A DNA stretch of 9,600 nucleotides, taken from positions 1 through 9,600 of the forward strand of contig JBJMJD010000035.1 of NCBI GenBank assembly GCA_045806525.1, written 5' to 3'. Both the position numbers and the translations under genes were made by a program. The notes beneath the pieces are model-generated. The model did no database searches and had not been told where the DNA came from. It saw only the letters and a list, made by a program, of their open reading frames with translations. Position 1 is the stretch's first letter; every line of letters starts with the position of its first letter. Below, piece after piece: positions 7,958 through 9,600 of this stretch. The DNA comes from JAICYJ01 sp045806525 (lineage in GTDB: Bacteria; Actinomycetota; Thermoleophilia; Gaiellales; JAICJC01).

Positions 7958-8725
7958 ATGCCAGACCTGATCATCCGTAACCTGCACGCCTCGATCGATG
8001 GCGCCGAGATCCTGCGCGGCGTCGACCTCGAGCTCTCCAGGGGAGAGGTGCACGCGATCATGGGGCCGAACGGCTCCGGCAAGTCGACGCTGGCACACGT
8101 GCTGATGGGCCATCCCTCTTACGAGGTGACCGAGGGCGAGGTCGAGTTCATGGGCGAGCAGGTGCTGGAGCTGGAGCCGGACGAGCGCTCCCGCCTGGGT
8201 CTGTTCCTCGCCTTCCAGTACCCGTCGGCCGTCCCCGGCGTGACGGTTGCAAACTTCCTACGGATGGCCGTGAACGCGCACCGGCGCACCCCGGACGGCG
8301 AGGACAACCCGATCCGCATCCCCGAGTTCCGCAAGCTGCTGCAAGAGAACATGGAGCAGCTCAAGATCGATCGCACGATGACCAGCCGCTATCTCAACGA
8401 CGGCTTCTCGGGCGGCGAAAAGAAGCGCATGGAGATGCTCCAGATGGCGGTGCTGCGGCCGCAGATCGCGATCCTGGACGAGACCGACTCGGGCCTGGAC
8501 ATCGACGCGCTGCGGATCGTGTCCGACGGCGTCAACAGCCTGGTCGGCCCCGAGATGGGCGCGCTCGTGATCACGCACTATTCGCGGCTTTTGAAGTACA
8601 TCAAGCCTGACCACATCCATGTGCTTGTGGGCGGGCGCGTCGTTCGCTCGGGCGGCCCGGAGCTGGCCGACGAGCTGGAACGCGACGGCTATGCGCCATA
8701 TGGCGTTGAGGAGGCGGCGGTCTGA
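7958..8725 (+). CDS. sufC: Fe-S cluster assembly ATPase SufC
   Basis: SufC is the soluble ABC-type ATPase of the SufBC2D complex that builds Fe-S clusters on the SufB scaffold in the cytosol. The 255-residue product shows every ABC ATPase motif. These are Walker A GPNGSGKST (about residues 36-44), a Q-loop in FLAFQYPSAVPGV, the signature FSGGEKKR, and Walker B with catalytic Glu in IAILDETDSGLDIDAL, followed by the switch His in VITHYSRLL. The wording DETDSGLDIDAL and FSGGEKKRMEM is diagnostic of SufC rather than a transporter ATPase, and no membrane partner is encoded nearby. The ATG has a strong RBS, and the stop overlaps the sufB start by one base (TGATG). Having sufC ahead of sufB differs from the common actinobacterial sufR-B-D-C-S-U order. 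Confidence 0.97.
   Translation: MPDLIIRNLHASIDGAEILRGVDLELSRGEVHAIMGPNGSGKSTLAHVLMGHPSYEVTEGEVEFMGEQVLELEPDERSRLGLFLAFQYPSAVPGVTVANFLRMAVNAHRRTPDGEDNPIRIPEFRKLLQENMEQLKIDRTMTSRYLNDGFSGGEKKRMEMLQMAVLRPQIAILDETDSGLDIDALRIVSDGVNSLVGPEMGALVITHYSRLLKYIKPDHIHVLVGGRVVRSGGPELADELERDGYAPYGVEEAAV
8709..8714 (+). promoter_or_regulatory. Ribosome binding site of sufB inside the end of sufC
   Basis: AGGAGG lies ten bases before the sufB ATG at 8725, within the last codons of sufC. Together with the TGATG junction it supports coupled translation. Confidence 0.65.
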
Positions 8726-9600
8726 TGTCAGATACCGAACTGACGCGCGAGGAGAGCGAAGCGGTCGCCATCGGCGACTACAAGTACGGATTCCACGACG
8801 AGGTGACATCGGTCTTCGCCACCAGGCGGGGCCTGGACGAGGACGTCGTGCGCGAGATCTCGGCGCACAAGTCGGAGCCGGAGTGGATGCTCGACTTCCG
8901 GCTGAAGAGCCACAAGCACTTCCTGTCGCGTCCGATGCCGCAGTGGGGCGCCGATCTCAGCACGATCGACTTCGACAACATCTACTACTACCTGAAGCCG
9001 GTCGAGGAGCAGGCCAAGTCCTGGGACGACCTGCCGCCGGGCATGCGCGAGACGTGGGACAAACTGGGCATCCCCGAGGCCGAGAAGAAGTACCTGGCCG
9101 GCGTCGGCGCCCAGTACGAGTCGGAGGTCGTCTACCACAACCTGCAGGAGGACCTGGCCAAGCAGGGCGTGATCTTCCTGGACATGGACTCCGGGCTGCG
9201 CGAGCACGAGGAGCTGGTGCGGCAGTACTTCGGCACCATCATCCCCTACAACGACAACAAGTTCGCCGCGCTGAACTCGGCGGTGTGGTCGGGCGGGTCG
9301 TTCATCTACGTGCCGGCGGGCGTGAAGGTGGAGCTGCCGCTGCAGGCCTACTTCCGCATCAACGCCGAGAACATGGGCCAGTTCGAGCGGACGCTGATCA
9401 TCGTCGACAAGGATGCCTACGTGCACTACGTCGAGGGCTGCACGGCGCCGATCTACTCGACCGACTCGCTGCACTCGGCCGTCGTCGAGATCGTCGTCAA
9501 GAAGGGCGGCCGCTGCCGTTATACGACGATCCAGAACTGGTCGAACAACGTCTACAACCTCGTCACCAAGCGCGCCGTCGCGCATGAGGGCGCGACGATG
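8725..9600 (+). CDS. sufB: Fe-S cluster assembly scaffold SufB (partial, runs off right edge)
   Basis: The frame from ATG at 8725 is open for 292 codons to the window edge; SufB proteins are usually about 460-490 residues, so some 60% is present. SufB is the scaffold on which the SufBCD complex assembles nascent Fe-S clusters. Recognisable features are the N-terminal YKYGFHDEV and the segment KSEPEWMLDFRLKS typical of SufB. The central VWSGGSFIYVPAGVKVELPLQAYFRIN is followed by YVHYVEGCTAPIYSTDSLHSA, which contains the conserved cysteine of the EGCTAP motif, and then by the repeated beta-strands of the SufBD core (VVEIVVKKGGRCRYTTIQNWSNNVYNLVTKRA). It overlaps sufC by one base. SufD and a cysteine desulfurase would be expected just to the right, but they are not in view. 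Confidence 0.96.
   Translation, partial: MSDTELTREESEAVAIGDYKYGFHDEVTSVFATRRGLDEDVVREISAHKSEPEWMLDFRLKSHKHFLSRPMPQWGADLSTIDFDNIYYYLKPVEEQAKSWDDLPPGMRETWDKLGIPEAEKKYLAGVGAQYESEVVYHNLQEDLAKQGVIFLDMDSGLREHEELVRQYFGTIIPYNDNKFAALNSAVWSGGSFIYVPAGVKVELPLQAYFRINAENMGQFERTLIIVDKDAYVHYVEGCTAPIYSTDSLHSAVVEIVVKKGGRCRYTTIQNWSNNVYNLVTKRAVAHEGATM

Noticed and set aside
8728..9585. 285-codon minus-strand open frame opposite sufB
   Set aside because: It is a Val/Asp/Leu/Arg-rich shadow with no motifs; the plus strand encodes SufB throughout.
8619..9587. Plus-strand frame spanning the sufC/sufB junction
   Set aside because: It is out of frame with both suf genes and gives an Arg/Gly/Ala-rich sequence without domains.

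Overview
The window is about two-thirds GC and gene-dense, with no stretch over 120 bases lacking a gene. It looks chromosomal and actinobacterial. The SufC/SufB proteins, the TatA-TatC pair, a NarL-type two-component module and a class III nucleotide cyclase all fit a high-GC actinobacterium. Gene order and protein style suggest the Thermoleophilia (Solirubrobacterales-like). This placement is inference from recall, with moderate confidence, and was not tested by a search.

Layout. Bases 1-4722 (minus strand) hold a four-gene signalling module read right to left: a stand-alone receiver (4369-4722), a large membrane histidine kinase (1382-4372), a LuxR/NarL-type response regulator (750-1391), and a class III cyclase fused in frame to a receiver domain that runs off the left edge (1-753). 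Every junction overlaps by 4 or 10 bases, so the four are very likely one co-translated unit. Bases 4805-7839 (minus strand) hold tatA, tatC, an amidohydrolase and a membrane-anchored TPR protein, packed tightly enough to be one operon. An 82-base gap, with a small hairpin flanked by a 9-base direct repeat, separates this cluster from the signalling module. Bases 7958-9600 (plus strand) carry sufC and the first 292 codons of sufB, read divergently from tatA.

How the parts work together. The kinase probably senses a membrane and/or cytosolic signal through its membrane region, PAS and GAF domains. It could phosphorylate up to three receivers: one with no output domain, one controlling transcription, and one attached to a cyclase. 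The tat genes form a minimal twin-arginine translocase (TatA plus TatC), and the suf genes begin an Fe-S cluster assembly operon.

Most notable observations. The cyclase-receiver gene and the neighbouring response regulator share a receiver-coding segment identical at 151 of 152 bases, with one silent difference. That segment uses codons (many TTG leucines, G/T third positions) unlike the rest of the same genes. This points to recent duplication or gene conversion of a receiver cassette. The cyclase has its receiver at the C-terminal side of the catalytic domain and lacks the canonical purine-selecting lysine.
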